From Oxalobacter formigenes (GTDB taxonomy: Bacteria > Pseudomonadota > Gammaproteobacteria > Burkholderiales > Burkholderiaceae_D): 64,000 nt of DNA. Below are positions 17,921 to 26,918 of the stretch, one piece after another (within the stretch, counting starts at the first letter, position 1; each line of letters opens with the position of its first letter). The notes beneath the pieces are model-generated. The model did no database searches, had not been told where the DNA came from, and worked only from the letters and a program-made list of their open reading frames with translations. Position numbers and translations under genes: made by a program. The stretch is from NCBI RefSeq assembly GCF_027158485.1, contig NZ_JAMKYJ010000008.1; one strand, 5' to 3'.

Positions 17921-18517
17921 ATGAAAAAGATTACGATTCTATTAATGGCGTTGTCATTTTTTTTGAATGCCTGTTCATTACCAACAACCAAAGGTTATGA
18001 AAATATACTTGATACGTGGTTGGGAGGAACGGAAGACAATCTTATTTCAAAATGGGGAGTACCGTCTCATGTATATGAAAGTGGGACAAAAAAATATCTG
18101 ACTTATTATAAAAGCCGCTCTTTTTATACTCCGGGAGTAGCACCATATTACCAGACAACGTACAATCAGTGGACGGGAACGGCCTATACAAGCCAGTACG
18201 GAGGTTCTGCCGGTTATAAGGTCAATTATTATTGTGAAACGACTTTCACTGTCGTGAATGGAGTGATTACAGACTGGAGATGGCAAGGTAATAGTTGCTG
18301 GCTGCGCACGGTACCGGGTTTGCCGCCGGATGAACTGAATCCGGAAGATGTGGACACCACCGTCGAAGACCATGCGTGGGACGCGACCCGCTATGGCGTG
18401 ATGAGACGCCGCCGTTCGCCGGAAATCCCGAAAAACAGCGAGGAACTGGACGGGCTTGACAATGAAGCCGACATCGGCAGCGACGGGGTTCACCGCATAC
18501 CGGTGCAAGACAGATAA
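17921..18517 (+). CDS. Lipoprotein with hybrid composition
   Basis: 198 residues. Lipobox FLNAC, cysteine 18. Residues ~20-130 (DTWLGGTEDNLISKWGVPSH, KKYLTYYKSRSF, CETTFTVVNGVITDWRWQGN) resemble small outer-membrane lipoproteins of the SmpA/OmlA-like layout. The last ~65 residues are acidic and proline rich, and lie in GC-richer DNA like the following virion gene, so the gene looks like an AT-rich lipoprotein inserted in front of, and fused to, an older phage segment. Superinfection exclusion would fit a lipoprotein here (inference). Confidence 0.6.
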   Translation: MKKITILLMALSFFLNACSLPTTKGYENILDTWLGGTEDNLISKWGVPSHVYESGTKKYLTYYKSRSFYTPGVAPYYQTTYNQWTGTAYTSQYGGSAGYKVNYYCETTFTVVNGVITDWRWQGNSCWLRTVPGLPPDELNPEDVDTTVEDHAWDATRYGVMRRRRSPEIPKNSEELDGLDNEADIGSDGVHRIPVQDR

Positions 18518-18581
18518 AACAGACATCGCCCGGCGTATCGATGATAAAGACGCCGGGCAGCAGAAAATGAAAGGAAAGAAT

Positions 18582-20096
18582 ATGGCAAACAATGAATTCA
18601 ACTGGGGAGAAGGCCTGTTTTATGACGGGACAGGCGACGGTAAGAGGAAGCGTAAAAAAGACCCGTATGAGAACCCGTTGGGGCTGTCAGGCGAGACGCC
18701 CGGCATGATCCGTGACACAGAAGAAACCCTGCGCCAGAGCCGGGAAACCGACAGTGCCATTGGTGAAGAAGCAAAACGAATAGCCAGACCGGTGCCCGTC
18801 GTCAACATACCCGATCCCGTCATCCCGCCCGAGCCTCAAACAGAAATCCCGCCCGCACAAACCGATACCACCCTTCAGAACCGTTCCGACAGCCTTTTCA
18901 ACTACGGAACAAAAAACGTCGATACCCGTCTCACTGAAAACGAGAAAAGAGAGAAAAACTATGAAGACAGCCTGAAAATCGACGGAGGAAACGAAGGATA
19001 TACTCTTCCTCCCATCCAACCCTCAACAAAAAACGCGGAGAGCTACCCCGGAGAAAAAGAAAAACTACAGGAACACACTGCCAACGAAGGCTTCACCATC
19101 GGCAAAAAAAGCCGGACAGACGAAGAATCCGAAAGACGGATAGAAGAAACCGCTGCCTTTTTGGAACGGTTTTTCAAAGGAAACGAAAAGGAACAGCGTT
19201 TTGCCAACGGCCTCCCGGCGCCGGGAGAGGAACACAAAAGCATACTGGGGATGTACACGGACACCAAAAGCAAGAGTGACAATGCCATGCAGGAGGATTG
19301 GGGCAAAACCGTCAAAAACCTGAATGGCTCCAGCTTCGGGCAGGGGGTGATGGATACTTACCATTCGGCGGCAGCGGGAGGGTACGACGTGGTAAACGGG
19401 ATAGCAAGAGGAATCCAGATGGTGGAACCGTTCGCCAAAAAACACTATCAGTATCCCTGGAAATCCAATCCCCGCTATACCGATCCGGAGACGAAAATCG
19501 AATACGAATTCGACCCGATGGAATATGGCCTGTACCGTTTCAGGCAACAGTTCCGTGACGAAAGCAAAAAGCACGAAGACGCGAGAAGCAAAGACTTCGA
19601 TCAGGCCAGCGTGACCAATCCCGGTTATCTGGGAGTGAAGGTAGCCGGAAAAGGCGCGCAGGACATCATGGCCCTGCTGGGCACTGCATGGATATTGAAA
19701 TTTCTGGGGGCAGCCGGAATAGTGGGAGAAGTGGCGCTGGGCGCCCTGAACGGCAAGGGAAAGCGATACGATGAACACATGGATGAAGTCATGAAAAAAA
19801 GCGAAGAAGACATGTGGAAAAACGGAGCGTACCGTGAGATGAGAAAAGCCGGGCGGACAGATCATCAGGCAAGGTTTTCAATAGGAACGAAACACGCGAG
19901 GATGGAATCGGATGCGGCGGCGATCTTCGGGGCGATCCAGGCCGTGCTGACTGCGGGGATCACGAAAGCGACACGGGATGGTTCGGAAGGACGCGGAACA
20001 AGAATGTTACAGGATATGTCTTTAGACAAATTGATTGACTATGGCACAAATCAATTCGAAAATTTTTCAAAAGATAAAAATAATAGTAATAACTAG
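18582..20096 (+). CDS. Long phage virion/effector protein with exchangeable C-terminal region
   Basis: 504 residues from the ATG behind AAGGAAAG. Residues 1-230 are charged, repetitive and probably disordered (similar in style to 1-1322). From about residue 295 (NPRYTDPETKIEYEFDPMEY) the C-terminal region begins that recurs at 21109 and 22771. It includes KVAGKGAQDIMALLGTAW followed by a glycine/alanine hydrophobic stretch that could insert in a membrane, then DEVMKKSEEDMWKNGAYREM and RTDHQARFSIGTKHARMESD. The last ~40 residues differ between copies and are AT-rich here. The next gene encodes a Sel1 lipoprotein. I read it as an ejected virion protein or a toxin-like effector; which of the two is open. 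Confidence 0.6.
   Translation: MANNEFNWGEGLFYDGTGDGKRKRKKDPYENPLGLSGETPGMIRDTEETLRQSRETDSAIGEEAKRIARPVPVVNIPDPVIPPEPQTEIPPAQTDTTLQNRSDSLFNYGTKNVDTRLTENEKREKNYEDSLKIDGGNEGYTLPPIQPSTKNAESYPGEKEKLQEHTANEGFTIGKKSRTDEESERRIEETAAFLERFFKGNEKEQRFANGLPAPGEEHKSILGMYTDTKSKSDNAMQEDWGKTVKNLNGSSFGQGVMDTYHSAAAGGYDVVNGIARGIQMVEPFAKKHYQYPWKSNPRYTDPETKIEYEFDPMEYGLYRFRQQFRDESKKHEDARSKDFDQASVTNPGYLGVKVAGKGAQDIMALLGTAWILKFLGAAGIVGEVALGALNGKGKRYDEHMDEVMKKSEEDMWKNGAYREMRKAGRTDHQARFSIGTKHARMESDAAAIFGAIQAVLTAGITKATRDGSEGRGTRMLQDMSLDKLIDYGTNQFENFSKDKNNSNN
19464..19990 (+). repeat. C-terminal cassette repeat, copy 1 (others at 21109-21620 and 22771-23260)
   Basis: All copies share CCCCGCTATACCGATCCGG at the left end and ~500 bp of very similar DNA. 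Copies start 1,645 and ~1,662 bp apart. Each is followed by a different 3' end and a lipoprotein gene. Copies 2 and 3 are preceded by a terminator and a TTTTATAAAT stretch. Confidence 0.85.
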
Positions 20097-20135
20097 ATGT
20101 TAAAATACATCCTGTTAATTCAGATAGTATCAATT

Positions 20136-21035
20136 ATGAAAAAATTTTTATTTTATTTTTTGTTTTTATCAATTTCATTACTGATAATGTCAGGATGTGA
20201 CGATAAAAATATACTTGATGAAAAAGAAGGTGTTGAATATTATAAACAGAAACAATATGAAAAAGCGTTACCTCTATTGGAAAAGTCGGCTTCATCAGGT
20301 AATTCCATCGCATCTTATTATTTAGGAGAGATGTTTTATAAAGGTGAAGGAGTTGAAAAGAATGAAAATACCGGTTGTCAACGATATCTGGAATCTTCAA
20401 AAGGGGGCAATAAAAACGCTTATTTGGTGACGGCCATCTGTTTTTATACAGGTAGGGGATTGGAAAAGAATGATGCCGAAGCATTCAAATGGGCGAAAAA
20501 AGTTGAAAATGAAATAAATGAAACAGGTCTTGGTGAGTATGACCGGAAACATTTTTATTTTCTAATGCAGAATATCTATTTGTCAGGAAGAGGTACTTTG
20601 CAGGATTTGAGCGAGGCAGCCAAATGGACAGAGAAAATCGCCAATTTGGGTGATCCTGTCTCACAGGGTGGTTTAGCGGTTTTGTACTATAATGGCAATG
20701 GAGTTTTGACCGACAGGAAAAAAGCGCGTTACTGGGCAGAAAAAGCGGCCGCGCAAGGCAATGATACAGGAGAAGTGGTTCTTGGTATGTTGAACCAGTA
20801 TAGTTTGCCTCCTGAACAAAATTTGGAAAAAGCAGCAGAATGGTATTTGAAATCAGCAGCTCAGGGAAATACCGCAGCACAACATCAGTTGGCGGTTATG
20901 TATGAAAAGGGAGAAGGGGTTCCGCAAGATTTGAAAAAAGCCCGTTATTATTATGAAGAAGCGGCAAAGAGTAAGTATGAAGAACCCAAAAAAGCCCTTG
21001 AGGAATTCAATGCCACGTATCAAAGTAAAAACTAA
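20136..21035 (+). CDS. Sel1-repeat lipoprotein (cassette 1 partner)
   Basis: 299 residues. Signal with lipobox MSGC (Cys21) followed by Asp-Asp; in E. coli, Asp at +2 retains lipoproteins in the inner membrane. About six to seven Sel1 repeats (YKGEGV, YTGRGL, LSGRGT, YNGNGV, EKGEGV). The middle shares TDRKKARYWAEKAAAQG exactly with the partner of cassette 2. AT-rich compared with neighbours. An in-frame ATG at 20097 directly after the previous stop would lengthen the signal; 20136 gives the better lipoprotein signal. Likely an immunity or exclusion partner of the upstream protein (inference). Confidence 0.7.
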   Translation: MKKFLFYFLFLSISLLIMSGCDDKNILDEKEGVEYYKQKQYEKALPLLEKSASSGNSIASYYLGEMFYKGEGVEKNENTGCQRYLESSKGGNKNAYLVTAICFYTGRGLEKNDAEAFKWAKKVENEINETGLGEYDRKHFYFLMQNIYLSGRGTLQDLSEAAKWTEKIANLGDPVSQGGLAVLYYNGNGVLTDRKKARYWAEKAAAQGNDTGEVVLGMLNQYSLPPEQNLEKAAEWYLKSAAQGNTAAQHQLAVMYEKGEGVPQDLKKARYYYEEAAKSKYEEPKKALEEFNATYQSKN

Positions 21036-21054
21036 GTAAAGATTCACTTTTTAA

Positions 21055-21081
21055 AATCCTCCCAACAGGGAGGATTTTTTT
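21055..21081 (+). terminator. Intrinsic terminator
   Basis: AATCCTCCC-aaca-GGGAGGATT plus T run, 20 bp after the lipoprotein stop. Confidence 0.75.
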
Positions 21082-21108
21082 ATTACTTTTTCAATTTTAT
21101 AAATCAGC

Positions 21109-21732
21109 TCCAATCCCCGCTATACCGATCCGGAGACGAAAATCGAATACGAATTCGACCCGATGGAATATGGCCTGTACCGTTTCAGGCAACAGTTCCG
21201 TGACGAAAGCAAAAAGCACGAAGACGCGAGAAGCGAAGACTTCGATCAGGCCAGCCTGACCAACCCGGGTTATCTGGGGGTGAAGGTAGCCGGAAAAGGC
21301 GCACAGGACATCATGGCCCTGCTGGGAACCGCATGGGTATTGAAATTTCTGGGGGCAGCCGGAACAGTGGGAGAAGTGGCACTGGGCGCCCTGAACGGCA
21401 AGGGAAAGCGATACGATGAACACATGGATGACGTCATGAAAAAAAGCGAAGAAGACATGTGGAAAAACGGAGCGTACCGTGAGATGAGAAAAGCCGGGCG
21501 GACAGACCATCAGGCAAGGTTTTCGATAGGAACCAAACACGCAAGGATGGAGTCAGATGCGGCCGCCTTGTTTGGGGCGATCAAGGCCGTGCTGACTGCG
21601 GGAGCCGGGAAGTTGGTGAGGGATGGGACTGAGGGGCCTGTTACTAGGGGGTTTCAGGATACGTCTCTGGATTATGGTCTGGATTTCTTTATGGACAAAT
21701 TGAAAGATAAATCCAATAATGGAAAGCCATAA
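21109..21732 (+). pseudogene. Orphan C-terminal cassette, copy 2
   Basis: Encodes the same C-terminal region as 18582-20096 (from NPRYTDPETKIEYEFDP) with a different last ~40 residues (ending DKLKDKSNNGKP). The frame is closed by TAA at 21100-21102, and the first ATG inside (21163) has no ribosome site, so it is probably silent: a promoterless 3' fragment placed behind a terminator. It overlaps or abuts the next lipoprotein gene. Not a decayed gene (no internal stops), so selection may keep it as a recombination donor. Confidence 0.65.
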
Positions 21733-21766
21733 AGAAATCAAGTCAATTTTAAAAGAACTTAGCCAG

Positions 21767-22672
21767 ATGAAAAAACAATCTTTATTTCTCATCATAATTG
21801 CAATGATTCTGACAATATCCGCTTGTACAGAAAAAGAGTATAAATACCTCGCAGATGAAAAAGCAGGAATCGAATACTATCAAAACGGATCATATGATAA
21901 AGCGTTGGCATCACTAAAAAAAACATATGGTTCCGGAAGTATGGAAGCCGCTTATTATCTTGGCGAAATGTATCGTCAGGGTAATGGGGTTGAAAAAGAT
22001 AGAATCGTTTCTTGCAATTACTATCAAAAATCAGCAGAAGGGGGAAACAGGAAAGCCTTTTTGAGAGCAGGAACCTGTCATATACCGGATACCAGAGATG
22101 GAGAAGGATTCAAAGAAACATTCAAATGGTTTAAAAAAGCGTCTGAAGAATTAAAAGAAACCGATTTGAATGAAGCAGAAAAAAAAGACATGTATATCAG
22201 GCTTGGAATTATGTATTACGCTGGAAAAGGTACACTACAGGATTGGAGTGAAGCCGCGAAGTGGTTTGAAAAAGCTGCCGAAATGGGGGATGCCTACTCA
22301 CAGGGAGGTCTGGCGTTATTATATTATTCCGGCGATGGTGTTTTAACTGACAGGAAAAAAGCGCGTTATTGGGCAGAAAAAGCAGCGGCACAAGGTAATA
22401 GTACAGGAGAAGGTATTCTTGGAATGTTATACCAATATAGTCTTCCGCCGGATAAAGATATGAGAAAAGCTGTCTATTGGTACAAGAAATCAGCCGATCA
22501 GGGAAATCCAATATCCCAGTATCAATTGGCTGTTATCTATGAAAATGGTGATGGTGTTCCAAAAAACCTCGAAAAAGCGCGCTATTACTATGAACAGGCA
22601 TCGAAAAGCAAATATGATCTGACAAAAAACAGTTTAAAGGAATTTGAATCGCGAAACAAAAGTTTGCAGTGA
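21767..22672 (+). CDS. Sel1-repeat lipoprotein (cassette 2 partner)
   Basis: 301 residues, lipobox ISAC (Cys20). Same architecture as 20136-21035, with related but clearly diverged sequence in the first half and nearly identical sequence around TDRKKARYWAEKAAAQG. Repeats: RQGNGV, YAGKGT, YSGDGV, ENGDGV. AT-rich. An ATG at 21719, overlapping the cassette end, is in frame but would hide the signal peptide. Because cassette 2 lacks its own start, this gene may need its own promoter or read-through; no clear promoter was seen. Confidence 0.7.
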   Translation: MKKQSLFLIIIAMILTISACTEKEYKYLADEKAGIEYYQNGSYDKALASLKKTYGSGSMEAAYYLGEMYRQGNGVEKDRIVSCNYYQKSAEGGNRKAFLRAGTCHIPDTRDGEGFKETFKWFKKASEELKETDLNEAEKKDMYIRLGIMYYAGKGTLQDWSEAAKWFEKAAEMGDAYSQGGLALLYYSGDGVLTDRKKARYWAEKAAAQGNSTGEGILGMLYQYSLPPDKDMRKAVYWYKKSADQGNPISQYQLAVIYENGDGVPKNLEKARYYYEQASKSKYDLTKNSLKEFESRNKSLQ

Positions 22673-22706
22673 ATTATAAGATGTGATTATTTTGAAATTA
22701 ATTATA

Positions 22707-22737
22707 AGTCCTCTCTATCCAGAGAGGACTTTTTTTA
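22707..22737 (+). terminator. Intrinsic terminator
   Basis: AGTCCTCTC / GAGAGGACT hairpin with seven T, followed by TTTTATAAAT as after the 21055 terminator. Confidence 0.75.
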
Positions 22738-22770
22738 TTAATTCTTGAATTTTATAAATGAATTTTAAAG

Positions 22771-23322
22771 CCCCGCTATACCGATCCGGAGACGAAAATC
22801 GAATACGAATTCGATCCGATGGAATATGGCCTGTACCGGTTCCGTCAGCAGTTCAGGGATGAGAGCAAAAAGCACGAAGACGCGAGAAGCAAAGACTTCG
22901 ATCAAGCCAGCCTGACCAACCCGGGTTATCTGGGGGTGAAGGTAGCCGGAAAAGGCGCACAGGACATCATGGCCCTGCTGGGAACTGCATGGATCATCAA
23001 AAACATGGGGCCATTAGGAATAGTGGGAGAACTGACACTGGGCGCCTTGAACGGGAAAGGAAAGCGATACGACGAACACATGGATGAAGTCATGAAAAAG
23101 AGCGAAGAAGACATGTGGAAAAACGGAGCGTACCGTGAGATGAGAAAAGCGGGGCGTACAGACCATCAGGCAAGGTTTTCGCCAGGAACGAAACACGCGA
23201 GGATGGAATCGGATGCGGCGGCGATCTTCGGGGCGATCAAGGCCATGCTGACGGCGGGAGTGGGGCGGCTGGCGAAGAATGTGGTGGAGTTGTTCGCGTA
23301 TAAAGGAAGCGGCCAGGGGTAG
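22771..23322 (+). pseudogene. Orphan C-terminal cassette, copy 3
   Basis: Third copy, starting at the shared CCCCGCTATACC junction. It differs from copies 1 and 2 in the hydrophobic patch (AWIIKNMGPLGIVGEL) and in the last ~30 residues (LAKNVVELFAYKGSGQG), where the DNA stays GC-rich. There is no upstream start and no ribosome site at the first internal ATG (22819). A 285-bp spacer without recognisable features separates it from the next lipoprotein gene. Confidence 0.6.
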
Positions 23323-23607
23323 CCACATGACTGTCGTTTCAGTGTATTTTTGGATATTCCCCACCAAAACCGGAACGGGACGGATGGAGCATGGTGTGAT
23401 GTCGGGAAATGACTGGAATTTTTTTGCAGAGGTGCTACATTATTTGTTTATGACGGTTCGTTTTGAAAAGACTGATGCTGTTCGTTTTTTTGAATGGTCT
23501 TTTTAAGGGCAATAAAATGGATTAATCGTTTTTATGTTTTTAGTATCCCGTCATATTTTTTATGGCTTATCCTGTTTATCCGTTTTTATAAAAGAATATC
23601 GTTTTAC

Positions 23608-24690
23608 ATGCTGAAAAAATCATTATCTCTTTCGATTATCCTTTTTCTCTTGTTTTCCTTATCGGGCTGTGAGAAGAACGGTGAGGAAAACAAGAGCAAG
23701 GGGGATGTTTTTTATTCCAGAGGGGATTATGAAAATGCCCTGTCTGTTTACAAACAGGAGGCAAAACGGGGCGATTCGCATGCCTTGCTCGGTTTGTGCA
23801 AGATGTATGAGGATGGAAAGGGGGTCAAGGAAAACGATCGGCTGGCTTTCCAGTATTGCATGCAGGCGGCCAAACGGGGTGAGGTGAAGGCACAGAAGCG
23901 TCTGGGGATGATGTATTACAAGGGTACCGGGGTGGCGAGGAATGTGCATGAAGCGCGTTTCTGGTTCAATCAGGCGGCCTTGTCGGACGATCCGGAGGCG
24001 CTTTATTATCTCGGGATCGCTTATTTGAAAGGGATCGGCGGGGAGAAAGACTTTCATCAGGCGCATGACCTTTTTGAAAGGGCGGCCGATGAGGGACATG
24101 TGAATGCCATGTGGAAGCTGTATGAGATGTTCAATGAAGGAACCGGTGTCAGGCAGGACAGGCAGGAGGCGTTCAAATGGCTGATGAAGCTGGCGGCCGA
24201 TGGCGACATACGCGCGCAGTTCCTTGCCGGTTCGTCGTATCTGACCGGCAATGGGGTGAAGGCTGATCCTGCCGAGGCGGTCAGGTGGTTTGAAAAGGCG
24301 GCGCAGCAGGGCAGTGTTGATGCCCAGACTTCACTGGTTTTATATTATCTGGGCAACGAGCCAGTCCGTCTGGATGAAGCGCGAAGCTGGGCGGCGAAAC
24401 TGGAAAACCAGACGGGTTCGCGCGGTGTCGGGGCGGTGTTCAGGCGTTTTTTCACTGAGATGGGAGAGTGGCCTGAGCCGGAACGCACGCATGAACGGAT
24501 AAAAGACTGGTTCGATTCTCTTTTTTCGACGAAAGACCCGGATCTGCTTTATGGTCTCGGCTTTTTGTACGAGCTGGGTTATCAGGGGCAGCGCGATATG
24601 GACAAGGCGCTCGCCCTCTATAAAAGGGCGGCGGCTCTGGGGAACGTGAATGCGATTAAAAAACTGAAAGAACTCCAGTCCGTTTTTTAA
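23608..24690 (+). CDS. Sel1-repeat lipoprotein (cassette 3 partner)
   Basis: 360 residues, lipobox LSGC (Cys21) followed by Glu. About eight Sel1 repeats (EDGKGV, YKGTGV, LKGIGG, NEGTGV, LTGNGV) and a C-terminal non-canonical region with EPERTHERIKDWFDSLF before the last repeat. GC-richer and longer than the other two lipoproteins, so it is a diverged or separately acquired member. In-frame codons back to 23494 exist, but the lipoprotein signal sets the start. Confidence 0.65.
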   Translation: MLKKSLSLSIILFLLFSLSGCEKNGEENKSKGDVFYSRGDYENALSVYKQEAKRGDSHALLGLCKMYEDGKGVKENDRLAFQYCMQAAKRGEVKAQKRLGMMYYKGTGVARNVHEARFWFNQAALSDDPEALYYLGIAYLKGIGGEKDFHQAHDLFERAADEGHVNAMWKLYEMFNEGTGVRQDRQEAFKWLMKLAADGDIRAQFLAGSSYLTGNGVKADPAEAVRWFEKAAQQGSVDAQTSLVLYYLGNEPVRLDEARSWAAKLENQTGSRGVGAVFRRFFTEMGEWPEPERTHERIKDWFDSLFSTKDPDLLYGLGFLYELGYQGQRDMDKALALYKRAAALGNVNAIKKLKELQSVF

Positions 24691-24741
24691 GCTTGTGTTA
24701 CCTGATGCAGCAAGCTGGCAGGGCAACTGTTGGTATGTCTG

Positions 24742-25140
24742 TTACTTGCCGAGTGTCCAGGCGCTCGGGTGTTTTTCGAAGCCGATGGGGCCATAGTATC
24801 CGGTGGCCTTCGGTGCAGCGATCAGAACGATTTTGCATTTGGGCCCGATGTTGGCCTGGGTCTCTTTGATGAGCTGCTTTCCGATTCCCTGTTTCTGGTA
24901 GCTTTCATCGACGGCAAGGTCGGAAAGGTAGGCGACGTATACGAAGTCGGTCAATGTCCGGGAAATGCCGACCAGTCTGTTTTCATCCCATGCCGTGACG
25001 ATCAGGTTGGCGTGTTTTAACATCTGTTCGAAGGTTTCCGGGCTGTCTATCGGCCGTCTTTCGCCAAGGCTGGTTTTCCTGTAGAGCGCAATGGCCTGTT
25101 CAGCGGTGATTTCACGGTTGGCAAAGTATTGGATGGGCAT
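24742..25140 (-). CDS. GNAT family N-acetyltransferase
   Basis: 132 residues, a compact single-domain GNAT. LSDLAVDESYQKQGIGKQLI contains the acetyl-CoA binding Q-x-x-G-I-G-K loop. The C-terminal ATGYYGPIGFEKHPSAW is typical of small bacterial GNATs of unknown substrate. Convergent with the Sel1 lipoprotein gene. Confidence 0.8.
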   Translation of the reverse strand: MPIQYFANREITAEQAIALYRKTSLGERRPIDSPETFEQMLKHANLIVTAWDENRLVGISRTLTDFVYVAYLSDLAVDESYQKQGIGKQLIKETQANIGPKCKIVLIAAPKATGYYGPIGFEKHPSAWTLGK

Positions 25141-25234
25141 GATCGTGTCAGTATCGGGATAACGCTAATGACCGGCTATTTTCCACCAACGCCACAAGGA
25201 AGTAAAACGGTTTTCTGTCCGTGACATGCCGTTT

Positions 25235-25705
25235 TCAGCCCAAAGCCGGTTTGAAGGCAGTCGTGTGCTTCATTTCGCTCAGGACGAACGAACTTTGCAT
25301 TTTCGAGATGCCCTTGATTTTCGTGAGTTTTTCAAAGACGAAGCGGTCATAGGCTTTCAGGTCTTTCACGACGACTTTCAAAAAGAAGTCGTGGATTCCG
25401 CCGATGGAATAACATTCCATGATTTCGTCGATGTCGGCGATGGCTTCATGGAATTGCCGGATGTGTTCATTGTCGTGGGTGGAGAGGGTGACGTTGCAGA
25501 AGACGACGAGAGGCAGCCCGATTTTTTCCGGATCGACCAGTGCCACGTATTGCTTGATGACGCCTTCTTCTTCCAGCCGTTTGATGCGTTCGTATATCGG
25601 GGTTTTGGACAGGTGCAAATCGGCAGCGAGGGTCTTGGCATTGATTTTGGCGTCGTTTTGCAGGGCTTCCAGTATTTTCAGGTCGGTCTTGTCCAGCGGG
25701 GTCAT
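25235..25705 (-). CDS. Lrp/AsnC family transcriptional regulator
   Basis: 156 residues. N-terminal winged helix-turn-helix (LDKTDLKILEALQNDAKINA, LAADLHLSKTPIYERIKRLE) and C-terminal RAM ligand domain (CYSIGGIHDFFLKVVVKDLK). The family senses amino acids and forms octamers. It is divergent from the EamA exporter at 26004, the usual arrangement for a local regulator of amino-acid export. A longer frame to 25798 exists, but the domain begins at 25705. Confidence 0.85.
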   Translation of the reverse strand: MTPLDKTDLKILEALQNDAKINAKTLAADLHLSKTPIYERIKRLEEEGVIKQYVALVDPEKIGLPLVVFCNVTLSTHDNEHIRQFHEAIADIDEIMECYSIGGIHDFFLKVVVKDLKAYDRFVFEKLTKIKGISKMQSSFVLSEMKHTTAFKPALG

Positions 25706-26003
25706 GGTGTTTTTTCCTGTTCTCTGGCGGTTTTTCAGGTTTGGTAAAGAATATGGCCAGTATAACCGCGAATGGCAGGATTTTTTCCTTATTTTCATTC
25801 CATCTATGGCGTTTTATTCGTCAATCTCTATAATAAAACTGAAATCTGTCCTGTTTTTTTACGGGCGTCAGTCAGGAAACGGGGGCCCTGAAGCCCTGGT
25901 TGTCGGGCCCGTCAGGCAGATCGGTTAAAATCCTTTCTTTCGTCTGGCATGAGCGCTGGCGAAAGGGCTTGCCGGAAGGTATCCGGTTTTTTTCGAATTT
26001 CTT

Positions 26004-26912
26004 ATGACTTCCAAACACACAATCTGGTATCACCTGATGGCACTCGTGACGGTTTCCATCTGGGGGACGACGTTCGTTTCGACGAAGGTGCTGATCCAGC
26101 ACGGTTTGTCACCGGTGGATATTTTCGTTTACCGGTTTGTGCTGGCGTATGTGTGTATCTGTTTTCTGGCGCCCAAACGCCTGTTCGCGGATAGCATTAA
26201 AGACGAGTTGTGGATGGTCGGGGCCGGTTTTTGCGGCGGGGCGCTCTATTTCGTGACGGAAAATACGGCTTTGGGTCTGACTTTGGCGTCGAATGTCTCG
26301 CTGATCGTGTGTATTTCCCCGCTTCTGACGGCTTTTCTGGTCGTGCTGTTTTACCGGAATGAAAAGTTGAGAAAAAGCCTGATTATCGGGTCGATCATGG
26401 CGCTCTTTGGTGTCGGACTGGTCGTTTTCAACGGGCATTTCGTCTTGAAACTGTCTCCGGCCGGTGACTTGCTGACAGCTGTCGCCGCCTTGTCATGGGC
26501 GTTTTACTGCCTGATTTTAAAGCGCCTCGACACGCGTTATCCGACGCTGTTTATCACGCGCAAGGTGTTTTTTTACGGGGTGCTTACCGTTGTGCCATTC
26601 ATGGCTTTCGACCCGGTGCACTGGGATACGGCGATTCTGGTTCAGCCGGCGGTATGGATGAACCTGCTTTTCCTCTCTTTCATCGCGTCGATGCTGTGCT
26701 TCATCATGTGGAACGTCGCCGTGAAGGAACTCGGTGCGATTCACGCCACGAATTACATTTACATCGTTCCGCTGGTCGCCATGCTGACCTCATGGCTGAT
26801 GCTGGATGAACCCATTACCGTGATGACGCTCGGCGGCTGCGCGCTCATCCTGACGGGCGTCTATCTGGCGGAAAGACGGACAGCCGTGAAAAAACAGGTC
26901 CAAAAAGCCTGA
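26004..26912 (+). CDS. DMT superfamily (EamA) transporter
   Basis: 302 residues with about ten hydrophobic segments in two EamA halves (VSIWGTTFVSTKVLIQHGL in the first, TAVAALSWAFYCLILKRLD in the second, then IVPLVAMLTSWLMLDEPITV). Inner-membrane metabolite exporter, commonly of amino acids. Paired with the divergent Lrp gene, which may control it. It converges on the fibre gene 26919-27626. Confidence 0.85.
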   Translation: MTSKHTIWYHLMALVTVSIWGTTFVSTKVLIQHGLSPVDIFVYRFVLAYVCICFLAPKRLFADSIKDELWMVGAGFCGGALYFVTENTALGLTLASNVSLIVCISPLLTAFLVVLFYRNEKLRKSLIIGSIMALFGVGLVVFNGHFVLKLSPAGDLLTAVAALSWAFYCLILKRLDTRYPTLFITRKVFFYGVLTVVPFMAFDPVHWDTAILVQPAVWMNLLFLSFIASMLCFIMWNVAVKELGAIHATNYIYIVPLVAMLTSWLMLDEPITVMTLGGCALILTGVYLAERRTAVKKQVQKA

Positions 26913-26918
26913 GTTTTT

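Noticed and set aside
21109..23322. Cassettes 2 and 3 as independent expressed genes
   Set aside because: In-frame upstream stop (copy 2), no ribosome site at the first internal ATG and a terminator just upstream argue against expression.
1..24690. A complete ordinary prophage
   Set aside because: No integrase, repressor, replication, terminase or portal gene is visible, gene directions conflict and host-type genes intervene. The missing genes could lie left of the window, so this stays open.
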